Positions 35,001 through 41,769 of a DNA stretch of 62,187 bases are shown piece after piece. The translations under genes were made by a program, and so were the position numbers. Below the pieces are notes generated by a model, which ran no database searches, had not been told where the DNA came from, and was given only the letters and a program-made list of their open reading frames with translations. Origin of the DNA: Acidobacteriota bacterium (GTDB lineage: Bacteria > Acidobacteriota > Aminicenantia > Aminicenantales > Saccharicenantaceae); assembly GCA_014894455.1 (NCBI GenBank), contig JADBLN010000091.1, positions 1-62,187 of the forward strand, given 5' to 3'. The first letter of the stretch is position 1. Each line of letters opens with the position of its first letter.

Positions 35001-35834
35001 TCAGCTTTTCTTGTCTTTTTTGTCCTTGTTGTCCTTCGCGGCGGCCTTCAGCTTCTCGGTCTCGGCCAGACGCTGCGTGGCCGGTTTGGCCAGGGGCCGG
35101 CTGGGGTAATCCGTGATCACCTTGGTGAAGAACGGGACGGCCTGGTCGTACTGTCTCATCATGAAATGGCAGTCGCCGAGGTAGTAATAGATCTCGTCCA
35201 AGCGGGAATAGTCGGGGTAGCTGGTCATGATCTCGGACAGCCGGCTGATGGAGGCTCGGTAAGCCCGCCTCTTGTTGTATCCGATGGCGATCTCGGCGCT
35301 GTGGGCCGCCAGCCGCTCCTCGCAGTCCTTGATCTTCTCCTGGGCCTCCTTGGCCTGGTCGCTCGCGGGGAAGTCGGTGATGACTTTCTTGAATTCCGCG
35401 AGGGCCTGCGTAGTCTTGGACTGGTCGCGCCCCGGCTTCAGGATCTTCTTGTAAAAGGTCATGGCTATCTGGTACTGGCTGTAAGCGGCCGACGGGGAGT
35501 AGGGATAGGTGCGGATGAACTCCCGGTACTCGGCCGCGGCCAGGATCATGTTGCTCTCGTCGCCCTTGCGGAAGTAGGCGTCGGCGATGAGAATTTTGGC
35601 CCGCTGGGCGTAAAAGCTCTTGGGGAACGAGTCCATGATCTGGCGGAGATAGAGGATGGCCTTTTCCGTGTCCTTTTTCATCTCCGCCTCGCCCATCCTG
35701 TAGAGGGCTTCGTCGGAGGAGGCGAGGTCCGGCGTGATCTCGACCGTCTTCTTATGGCATCCCGCCGCCAGTCCTAGCATGATCAGCAGGGGGAGCAAAG
35801 CGGCGAGAGTATTCATCTTGGCGTGTTTCTTCAT
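35001..35834 (-). CDS. bamD: BamD-like outer-membrane assembly lipoprotein
   Basis: TPR lipoprotein of the barrel assembly machine. 277 residues: lipobox LAAGC (cysteine about residue 26), then TPR-like repeats (YLRQIMDSFPKSFYAQRAK, AAEYREFIRTYPYSPSAAYS, ALAEFKKVITDFPASDQAKE, AVPFFTKVITDYPSRPLAKP). The C-terminus is a lysine/aspartate tail. The repeat spacing and length match BamD/YfiO. It overlaps rpe by four bases; the next gene encodes a barrel protein. Confidence 0.85.
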   Translation of the reverse strand: MKKHAKMNTLAALLPLLIMLGLAAGCHKKTVEITPDLASSDEALYRMGEAEMKKDTEKAILYLRQIMDSFPKSFYAQRAKILIADAYFRKGDESNMILAAAEYREFIRTYPYSPSAAYSQYQIAMTFYKKILKPGRDQSKTTQALAEFKKVITDFPASDQAKEAQEKIKDCEERLAAHSAEIAIGYNKRRAYRASISRLSEIMTSYPDYSRLDEIYYYLGDCHFMMRQYDQAVPFFTKVITDYPSRPLAKPATQRLAETEKLKAAAKDNKDKKDKKS

Positions 35835-36493
35835 GGCGTATTCCTTGCGATCTCTTTCATGGCCCGGATGACCCCGGCGGGGTCGGGGGCCTCGAAAATG
35901 GCCGACCCGGCGACGACGATCTCCATACCCGCGCGGATGATGTCCTCGACATTATCGAGCTTGATCCCGCCGTCGACTTCGATGGGGATCTCGCGGTTTT
36001 CGGCGCGGATCCAGTCCCTCAGCTTCCTGACCTTCTCCCGGCAGGCGGGGATGAAGGACTGTCCTCCCCAGCCGGGGTTGACCGACATCACCAGGATGAA
36101 GTCGAGCTCTCCCAGGACTTCTTTCAAGGTCTCGATCGGTGTCGCCGGGTTGAGGGCCGCTCCGGCTTTTCGCCCGAGGCCGCGGATCATGGTCAGGTCC
36201 TTATGGAGATGCGCCGTGGCCTCGACGTGGAGGGAGATCCAGTCGGCCCCGGCCTCGTGGAACAGGGGGACGAAGGCGCGGGGATTCTCGACCATGAGAT
36301 GGACGTCGATCGGCAGGCGCGTCTCGCGGCGGATGGCGGCGACGAGCTGGGGCCCGAGCGTCAGGTTGGGCACGAAGTGCCCGTCCATGATGTCGACGTG
36401 GATAAGGTCGGCCCCGGCCTCTTCGGCGAGCTTGACCGCCTCGCCGAGCTTGGCGAAATCCGCGGACAGGATCGACGGGGCGATGCGGACCAT
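35831..36493 (-). CDS. rpe: ribulose-phosphate 3-epimerase
   Basis: Interconverts ribulose-5-P and xylulose-5-P. 220 residues: APSILSADFAKLGEAV, HVDIMDGHFVPNLTLGP, DVHLMVENP, VMSVNPGWGGQSFIP, and EVDGGI. All metal and catalytic residues are visible. Its start overlaps the stop of the PASTA gene by one base (TGATG). Confidence 0.96.
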   Translation of the reverse strand: MVRIAPSILSADFAKLGEAVKLAEEAGADLIHVDIMDGHFVPNLTLGPQLVAAIRRETRLPIDVHLMVENPRAFVPLFHEAGADWISLHVEATAHLHKDLTMIRGLGRKAGAALNPATPIETLKEVLGELDFILVMSVNPGWGGQSFIPACREKVRKLRDWIRAENREIPIEVDGGIKLDNVEDIIRAGMEIVVAGSAIFEAPDPAGVIRAMKEIARNTP

Positions 36494-37209
36494 CAGCGAC
36501 TGACCTCGAGCGAGATGCGGTTCCTCTTCTGGACGCGGAAGCCGTAAGTCGGGTCTTGCTTGACGACGAGGCCGGCCGAAGCCTCCGGGTAATAGACGTA
36601 GCGGATGTCGGCGACCTTGAAACCCAGGGCGTTGAGCCGGCCGATGACGCCGTCTGCCTTGAGGCCGATGAGGTCGGGCATGATGTAGCGGTCGTCGACG
36701 TCGCCCTGGCTGAGGAGCAGACCGACAGGAAGGTTGCGCTCGACGACGGCGCCGGGCGCCGGCTTCTGGTCGAGAACCCGGCCGGCGGGAAGGCGCGGCG
36801 TGTGGATCTGGGTCAGCTTGCCCTTGAGAAGGCCAGCCGCCTGGAGCATGGTCAGCGCTTCGTCCAGGCTCTTGCCCGCGAGGTCGGGGACGGTGACCTT
36901 CTCGCTTCCGGAGCTCGTCACCACGCGGACGACCTTGGTTACGCGGATCTTCGACCCGGCCGCCGGGTCCTGCCGGACGATGAGTCCCCTCTCCCAGCGG
37001 TCGCTCAACTCCGTGCCGCTCTGAGCGACGGAGAGGTCCTTCTTGGTCAGCTCCGCCCGCGCCTGGCCGACGGTCTCGCCGGTGAGGTCGGGGACGGTGA
37101 CGACCTCGCTCCTAAGGAGGACCTGGGAAAAGATGACCGCGCTCAGGAAAAACAGGATGAGGAAGAGGAGCGAAGAAAGAGCCAAATTATAGAGTAATTT
37201 CTTCGCCAT
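36493..37209 (-). CDS. membrane-anchored PASTA-domain protein
   Basis: A 238-residue protein with an N-terminal membrane helix (LALSSLLFLILFFLSAVIFS) and three PASTA repeats (about 37-100, 105-168, 170-236), each with a VPDLxGxxxxxA-type start. PASTA domains bind muropeptides or PBPs. Here there is no kinase or transpeptidase domain; the protein is essentially an anchor plus sensors. First gene of the leftward run rpe-bamD. Confidence 0.88.
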   Translation of the reverse strand: MAKKLLYNLALSSLLFLILFFLSAVIFSQVLLRSEVVTVPDLTGETVGQARAELTKKDLSVAQSGTELSDRWERGLIVRQDPAAGSKIRVTKVVRVVTSSGSEKVTVPDLAGKSLDEALTMLQAAGLLKGKLTQIHTPRLPAGRVLDQKPAPGAVVERNLPVGLLLSQGDVDDRYIMPDLIGLKADGVIGRLNALGFKVADIRYVYYPEASAGLVVKQDPTYGFRVQKRNRISLEVSR

Positions 37210-37242
37210 GCTCGCCGTTCACGATCAGGATTTCGATATTTA

Positions 37243-37271
37243 TTATTACCATAGATTAAGAACTTAGTAAA
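37243..37271 (-). promoter_or_regulatory. PASTA gene promoter
   Basis: Reading leftward: TTTACT (complement of 37266-37271), 17-base spacer, TAATAA (complement of 37243-37248). Confidence 0.4.
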
Positions 37272-37343
37272 CCGGCGACCCGTTGCCCGGGTAGCGTCTA
37301 GACCGGTCCTGCGACATCGGCCTTGTTCACACGAAAGAAAAAA

Positions 37344-37373
37344 CTGCCTTTTCCCACGCCTTTTAAATATAAT
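37344..37373 (+). promoter_or_regulatory. threonine aldolase promoter
   Basis: A perfect TATAAT at 37368-37373 with a weak -35 (CTGCCT at 37344-37349, 18-base spacer); a CCGGAGG ribosome site follows. Confidence 0.45.
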
Positions 37374-37397
37374 TGAAGCTCCGGAGGATAGAAAAAA

Positions 37398-38432
37398 ATG
37401 ATCACTTATTCGGACTTCAGAAGCGATACCGTTACTCGGCCAACTGAGAAGATGAGGAAGGCCATGGCCGAGGCCGTTGTTGGCGACGACGTCCTCGGGG
37501 ACGACCCGACCGTTCAGAAGCTCGAGGCGCTGGCCGCGGAGACCATGGGAAAAGAGGCGGCGCTTTTCTGCCCGTCCGGGACGATGGCCAACTCGATCGC
37601 CGTCAAGATGTGGACGAACATCCTCGAGGAGGTCATCGTCGAGGAGCGCTCCCACATCTACAACATGGAATCGACCCACATGACCTTCATCTCCGGCGTG
37701 ACGCCGCGGCCGATCAGGTCGGAGAGGGGGGCGATGGATCCAAAGGACGTCATCGCGAATATCCGCAAGCCGAACGTCCATACGCCGCGGACCTCGCTCA
37801 TCTGCCTGGAGAACACCCACAACAACTGGGGCGGGTCGGTCGTGCCGCTCGACAACTTCAAAGCCATCAGGAAGATAGCCGATGAGCACGGCTTGAAGGT
37901 CCACCTCGACGGGGCCCGCATCTTCAACGCCAGCCAGGCCTCGGGCGTCCCCGTCAAAGAGTACGCGAGCCATGTGGACTCGCTGATGTTCTGCCTGTCG
38001 AAGGGACTTTCGGCTCCGGCCGGGTCGATGCTCGTGGCGAACCGGGAGAGGATCGAATTCGGCCGGCGGTTGAGGAAGGCCCTTGGCGGCGGCATGCGCC
38101 AGGTCGGCGTCCTGGCGGCGCCGGGCATCATCGCCCTGACCGAGATGGTCGACCGGCTCAAGGACGACCACGTCCGGGCGAAAAGGCTGGCCCGGGAGAT
38201 AAGCGGGTTGCCGGGCATCAAGATCGACCCCGCGACCGTCGAGACCGACATCGTCATCTTCGGCTTCGAGCATCCGACGATCACCGTTTCCGCGATGCTC
38301 GAGAAGATGAAGGAGAAGGGCATCCTGGCCCTGGCCGTCCTCGGCGGCATCCGCATGGTCACCCACAAGGACGTCGGCGACGAGGACGTCGACCGGGCCA
38401 TTAGGGCGCTTACGGGAATTCTTGCCGGCTGA
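37398..38432 (+). CDS. ltaE: low-specificity L-threonine aldolase
   Basis: PLP enzyme that cleaves threonine to glycine and acetaldehyde. 344 residues: FRSDTVTRPTEKMRKAMAEA, VGDDVLGDDPTVQKLE, and the PLP lysine in CLSKGLSAPAGSML; DGARIFNAS is also present. Length and motifs fit the family. A single gene with its own promoter. Confidence 0.94.
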   Translation: MITYSDFRSDTVTRPTEKMRKAMAEAVVGDDVLGDDPTVQKLEALAAETMGKEAALFCPSGTMANSIAVKMWTNILEEVIVEERSHIYNMESTHMTFISGVTPRPIRSERGAMDPKDVIANIRKPNVHTPRTSLICLENTHNNWGGSVVPLDNFKAIRKIADEHGLKVHLDGARIFNASQASGVPVKEYASHVDSLMFCLSKGLSAPAGSMLVANRERIEFGRRLRKALGGGMRQVGVLAAPGIIALTEMVDRLKDDHVRAKRLAREISGLPGIKIDPATVETDIVIFGFEHPTITVSAMLEKMKEKGILALAVLGGIRMVTHKDVGDEDVDRAIRALTGILAG

Positions 38433-38451
38433 GCGCCAGCGGAGAAAAAGA

Positions 38452-38525
38452 GGGACTGTCCCCGGGAGGGGGACTGCCCTGCGGGAGCGAGCCCGCAGGA
38501 CTGCCCGAAGCGGGACTGCCTCTCT
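38452..38525. repeat. dispersed palindromic repeat (REP-like), copy A
   Basis: The segment 38452-38479 matches the reverse complement of 47210-47236 except for two extra G and one T-to-C change. It is followed by a CTGCGGG/CCCGCAG hairpin and two more GGACTGCC units. Confidence 0.65.
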
Positions 38526-38529
38526 TTGT

Positions 38530-38535
38530 TATAAT
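38530..38535 (+). promoter_or_regulatory. -10 box of the radical SAM gene (leaderless start)
   Basis: TATAAT ends six bases before the ATG at 38542; there is no Shine-Dalgarno and no clear -35, the region being repeat copy A. Confidence 0.45.
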
Positions 38536-38541
38536 TGAAGC

Positions 38542-39303
38542 ATGTCGAGTCCTGTCGTCCGCGAGATCGAAGCCAAGTCCATCCTCAATCCCTCGAAGAT
38601 CCACGATTACTGCGTCAATCCGTATACCGGATGCGAAGTCGGCTGCGTCTATTGCTACGCGGCGTTGTTCATGCGGAGATATAGCGGCCACATCGAGCCG
38701 TGGGGCGAGTTCGTCGACGTCAAGGTCAACGCGCCCGCCCTTCTCGCCAAGCAGATCGTCAAGGCCAAGAAGGGGACGATCTGGTTCGCCTCGGTCTGCG
38801 ACCCCTACCAACCGCTCGAAGAACGCTACGCGCTGACGCGGCGCTCGCTCGAAGTCCTGGTCGGGCGAGACTTCCCCGTCGAGATCCAGACGAAGTCGGC
38901 CCGGGTCCGCCGCGACCTCGACGTCATCCGTAAGATCCCTGACGTCGAAGTCGGATTCACCATCGCCACCGACGACGAGACGATCGCCGGGATGTTCGAG
39001 CCGAATGCATCTTCGGTTGGGGAGAGGGTCGAGGTCCTGAGGGAATTCAAGGCCGCGGGGGTGCCGACGTTCGCCTTCGCCGGTCCGCTCCTGCCGGGGA
39101 ATCCTGAACGTTTAGCCGCGCTCCTCGCCGGCGCCGCCGACCGCGTCCTCATCGACCGGATGAATTATGTGCCCGCAGTGAAGGCCTTCTACGCTCGCCA
39201 CGGACTCCTGGATGCCCTGACGGATTCCTTCTTCCGGACACAATCGGCGCGTCTGGCCAAGGCCCTCCGAGGCCGAGGTATCCGCGTCGAAACCGTGTTT
39301 TAG
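38542..39303 (+). CDS. radical SAM protein, SPL-like/Rv2578c-like
   Basis: A 253-residue radical SAM enzyme. The cluster motif is CEVGCVYCYA (about residues 34-43), preceded by NPYTG, followed by WFASVCDPYQPLEERYALTR, which resembles the spore photoproduct lyase-like group. The usual SPL repair-specific cysteine context is not obvious, so I do not assign a substrate. It is a single gene. Confidence 0.85.
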   Translation: MSSPVVREIEAKSILNPSKIHDYCVNPYTGCEVGCVYCYAALFMRRYSGHIEPWGEFVDVKVNAPALLAKQIVKAKKGTIWFASVCDPYQPLEERYALTRRSLEVLVGRDFPVEIQTKSARVRRDLDVIRKIPDVEVGFTIATDDETIAGMFEPNASSVGERVEVLREFKAAGVPTFAFAGPLLPGNPERLAALLAGAADRVLIDRMNYVPAVKAFYARHGLLDALTDSFFRTQSARLAKALRGRGIRVETVF

Positions 39304-39318
39304 AAGACCGTCTTCCGA

Positions 39319-40257
39319 CTAAGCGTTACGACCCGAATGCGGCTTGGCGGCTGCCGCCAGCGATTCGATTTCAGTTTCGAGCTTTCCGCGGAGCTTCAGA
39401 TATTCATTTGGCATGCGATTGCGCAGGTAGAGCATGGCCAAGGGGTTCAGGCGGAGGGCGGCAGGTTTGCTAACCAGTTGGCAGCCTCTGACAAAGTAGT
39501 AATCGTCTACGCCGGTTCGGCCCCGGTACTTATACATGCCAACGAACATCTGCTTTGCGTCTGGACACTTCGCAGCACCTTCCCGCAGGAGGTGTAACAA
39601 AAAACCGGGGACGTAAAAGCGCAGGGCTTCGTTCGTGCAGAACATCATCGAATAAATCACTGTATCCTCAACCAGCTTGGAAACGCTTACGGCATGCAGA
39701 TCGCTGTTCCTGAAGGCCCCGAGAATCAAATTATTTGGAAATTGATAGAGCAGCTCCGCCCAACGTGCAAAAGCTTTCTTATCCCGGCGCTCGGATTTGT
39801 ATCCGTAGTTTGTTCGATCATAAAAAGACAAATATACCGGGTGGGCTTTCTCCTTGAATTCACTTACATCCTCCAAGGGACGGACGGTAAACTCCTTGGC
39901 AGCGGAAATGACCTGCTTTCGCTTGTGCCGTTCCAGGGTATCTAAAGTGTAACTCCTAGGGTCCTGGAAAATTAGCATATTTAGCCGGGAATTCTCTTTT
40001 TCTTGCGGGAGAACGGCAAATTGGTACCCGCCGAGCAACCCAGCGATCGGAGGCCTGACGGATCCAGCCGGGAACTCACGAAAAGGCAGGAGCGGTCGAT
40101 AGAAGAAAGGACGCAGTTGTTTCCAATAGATTTCATTGACTTGGACGACCTTCTCGCCTTGGGACCGTTCAAAGCCAGCATACTCTTCGATGGCCATTTT
40201 CTGCCAAGTGATCTTCATCATGGGATTACGACTGAATGGTGTTGGGTCCAGATCCAA
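39319..40257 (-). CDS. GNAT-fold acyltransferase-like protein (FemAB-like), tentative
   Basis: A 312-residue protein I recognise only by fold pattern. The middle (LERHKRKQVISAAKEFTVRP, then FKEKAHPVYLSFYDRTNYGY) matches the positively charged helix and acceptor region of FemAB/GNAT-type aminoacyl or acyl transferases, followed by ALRFYVPGFLLHLLREGA. No signal peptide or membrane segment is clear. Start could be 40257 or the MM at 40221/40218. Codons such as TTT, AAT and ATA are commoner than in the flanking genes. Divergent from a FemAB-like gene; likely a pair. Confidence 0.55.
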   Translation of the reverse strand: MDLDPTPFSRNPMMKITWQKMAIEEYAGFERSQGEKVVQVNEIYWKQLRPFFYRPLLPFREFPAGSVRPPIAGLLGGYQFAVLPQEKENSRLNMLIFQDPRSYTLDTLERHKRKQVISAAKEFTVRPLEDVSEFKEKAHPVYLSFYDRTNYGYKSERRDKKAFARWAELLYQFPNNLILGAFRNSDLHAVSVSKLVEDTVIYSMMFCTNEALRFYVPGFLLHLLREGAAKCPDAKQMFVGMYKYRGRTGVDDYYFVRGCQLVSKPAALRLNPLAMLYLRNRMPNEYLKLRGKLETEIESLAAAAKPHSGRNA

Positions 40258-40305
40258 AGTCGTCTCTACTGCATTCTAAATCGACTATAGCGTTGGTCGA
40301 AGGTT

Positions 40306-40334
40306 AGTGTAAAGGGACGAATAAGCCGTGTCAA
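40306..40334 (-). promoter_or_regulatory. promoter of the leftward GNAT-like gene
   Basis: Reading leftward: TTGACA (complement of 40329-40334), 17-base spacer, TACACT (complement of 40306-40311), the same hexamers as the acyl-CoA dehydrogenase promoter. Confidence 0.65.
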
Positions 40335-40355
40335 GGCAACGTGGTTTAATATTCC

Positions 40356-40385
40356 TTGACTGCGGGGCGTGGCGGGCGATAACAT
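40356..40385 (+). promoter_or_regulatory. possible promoter of the rightward FemAB-like gene
   Basis: TTGACT at 40356-40361, 18-base spacer, TAACAT at 40380-40385. A GGAGGC/GCCTCC hairpin lies between it and the gene. Confidence 0.4.
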
Positions 40386-40441
40386 CATTTTGTGATTGGA
40401 GGCATGGGTTTTGAGCCTCCGAGGCGTGGCATGCTTGCCGT

Positions 40442-41590
40442 ATGGGAAAGGAAATTCCCAGTCCAAAAATGAAATATCGTTTGATCGAATCAAGCGACAC
40501 TGAAGAGGGCTTGCTGTCCATCTGGCATTCTTCCGCGAAAAGTGACGCTTCCTGGGATGATTTTCTCATGAAGACCCCTCTGGGACAGTACCAGCAATCC
40601 AGCATGTGGGCCCACGTGAAGGAAGTGGATGGATGGGAATGCCTGCGCGTCGTGGCGACCAGGAATGATCAGATTATCGGCGGCTTCCAAATCCTTTGGC
40701 GCGGAACATTCCTTGGACGGATCGGTTATGTGAGCAAAGGACCAATCGCGGACCCTGAAACACCGGGCCTGATTGAACGCCTTGCGGTCATGATGCGCAA
40801 TCAGGCCGAAAAATACAAAATCCTCGCCTTGATCGTCCAGCCGCCTGATGAAAGCCTGATTACGGCGGCGATTCTCGGCCGCCATAATTTTATCCAGAGT
40901 AATCCCATGAACGTTATAGAATCAACCTATCTTATTGATGTGAATAGGGATATTGGATTGCAGGAAGAGAATTTTAGCAAAAAAACAAGGTGGAGAATTA
41001 GAAAAGCCCAGAAAAACGGGGTGTTGATACGGGAAGGAGATATTTCTGATATTCCGGTCTTTTTCAATCTTATGTTGGCAACATGCAAGAGGCAGGGTGC
41101 GGCGCCCAATCCGTCCAGCGTCGATGCGCTGAGAACTTTATGGAAAACGTTTCTGCAACAAGGATGTGTGCGGCTGACCCTTGCTCTCTGCAATGATAAT
41201 ATCATCGCGGCGAAACTGTACCTACTTTTTGGCAATCGAGTAACGTCGTTGAAAAGAGGCTGGAGTGGTCACCAGGGTAATCTTTTTCCGAACGAACTGT
41301 TAACATACGAGGGAATACAATGGTCTCGCCATCACGAGGATTACAATCAGTTCGATTTTGCCGGCATAAATCGAGGTATCGCCGAAGCGCTATTAGCCGG
41401 ACGGGCCTTGTCGGCGAAACAAAAGATATCCCGGGATATCTTTCACCTTCAATTCGGAGGTGTTCCTAAACTGCTGCCGCCGGCCCGGATCTGGATCGCG
41501 AACTCGTTTGTCCGTTTTGTTTACAACCACGTCGTGGTTCGCCTGAGGTTGCTGAAGCTGATAGAATCTGTAATTTCATCGCGCGTGTAA
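40442..41590 (+). CDS. FemAB-like/GNAT aminoacyl or acyl transferase
   Basis: A 382-residue protein with two GNAT-like halves. The first contains TPLGQYQQSSMWAHVKE and IIGGFQILWR, close to the lipid II:glycine glycyltransferase (FemX/FemAB) start (QxxxWxxxK). The second includes a basic helix (KKTRWRIRKAQKNGVLIREG) and LALCNDNIIAAKLYLLFGNR, then HHEDYNQFDFAGIN near the usual FDxxG site. Substrate not known: peptidoglycan bridges or an exported polymer are options. Start ambiguous (40442 or 40469, neither with a good ribosome site). Codon use is AT-richer than the neighbours and it is followed by transposase debris. Confidence 0.7.
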   Translation: MGKEIPSPKMKYRLIESSDTEEGLLSIWHSSAKSDASWDDFLMKTPLGQYQQSSMWAHVKEVDGWECLRVVATRNDQIIGGFQILWRGTFLGRIGYVSKGPIADPETPGLIERLAVMMRNQAEKYKILALIVQPPDESLITAAILGRHNFIQSNPMNVIESTYLIDVNRDIGLQEENFSKKTRWRIRKAQKNGVLIREGDISDIPVFFNLMLATCKRQGAAPNPSSVDALRTLWKTFLQQGCVRLTLALCNDNIIAAKLYLLFGNRVTSLKRGWSGHQGNLFPNELLTYEGIQWSRHHEDYNQFDFAGINRGIAEALLAGRALSAKQKISRDIFHLQFGGVPKLLPPARIWIANSFVRFVYNHVVVRLRLLKLIESVISSRV

Positions 41591-41769
41591 TCTCGCAAAT
41601 CCCCGACAAGGGCCAGGTCATGGTCCGGTATTATGGGCATTATGCCAATGCCCACCGGGGGAAGGTCAAGAAGGCGAGTTTGAGTCCGTCGGCGCTCCGG
41701 ATGGCCGAGGCACAAGTTCCGAGCCTTAAGGGCGCGGCATGCGTGCGGCGCGAAAAAGAAAATTCCTAG
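41575..41769 (+). pseudogene. IS91-like transposase C-terminal remnant
   Basis: A frame different from the upstream gene reads FIARVISQIPDKGQVMVRYY then GHYANAHRGKVKKASLS to a TAG at 41767. The DKGQVMVRYYGxYxNxxRGK signature is typical of IS91-family (Y2-type) transposases and marks the region before their C-terminal end. The rest of the transposase is absent, and the fragment overlaps the end of the FemAB-like gene and of the Fe-S reductase on the other strand. Confidence 0.7.
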
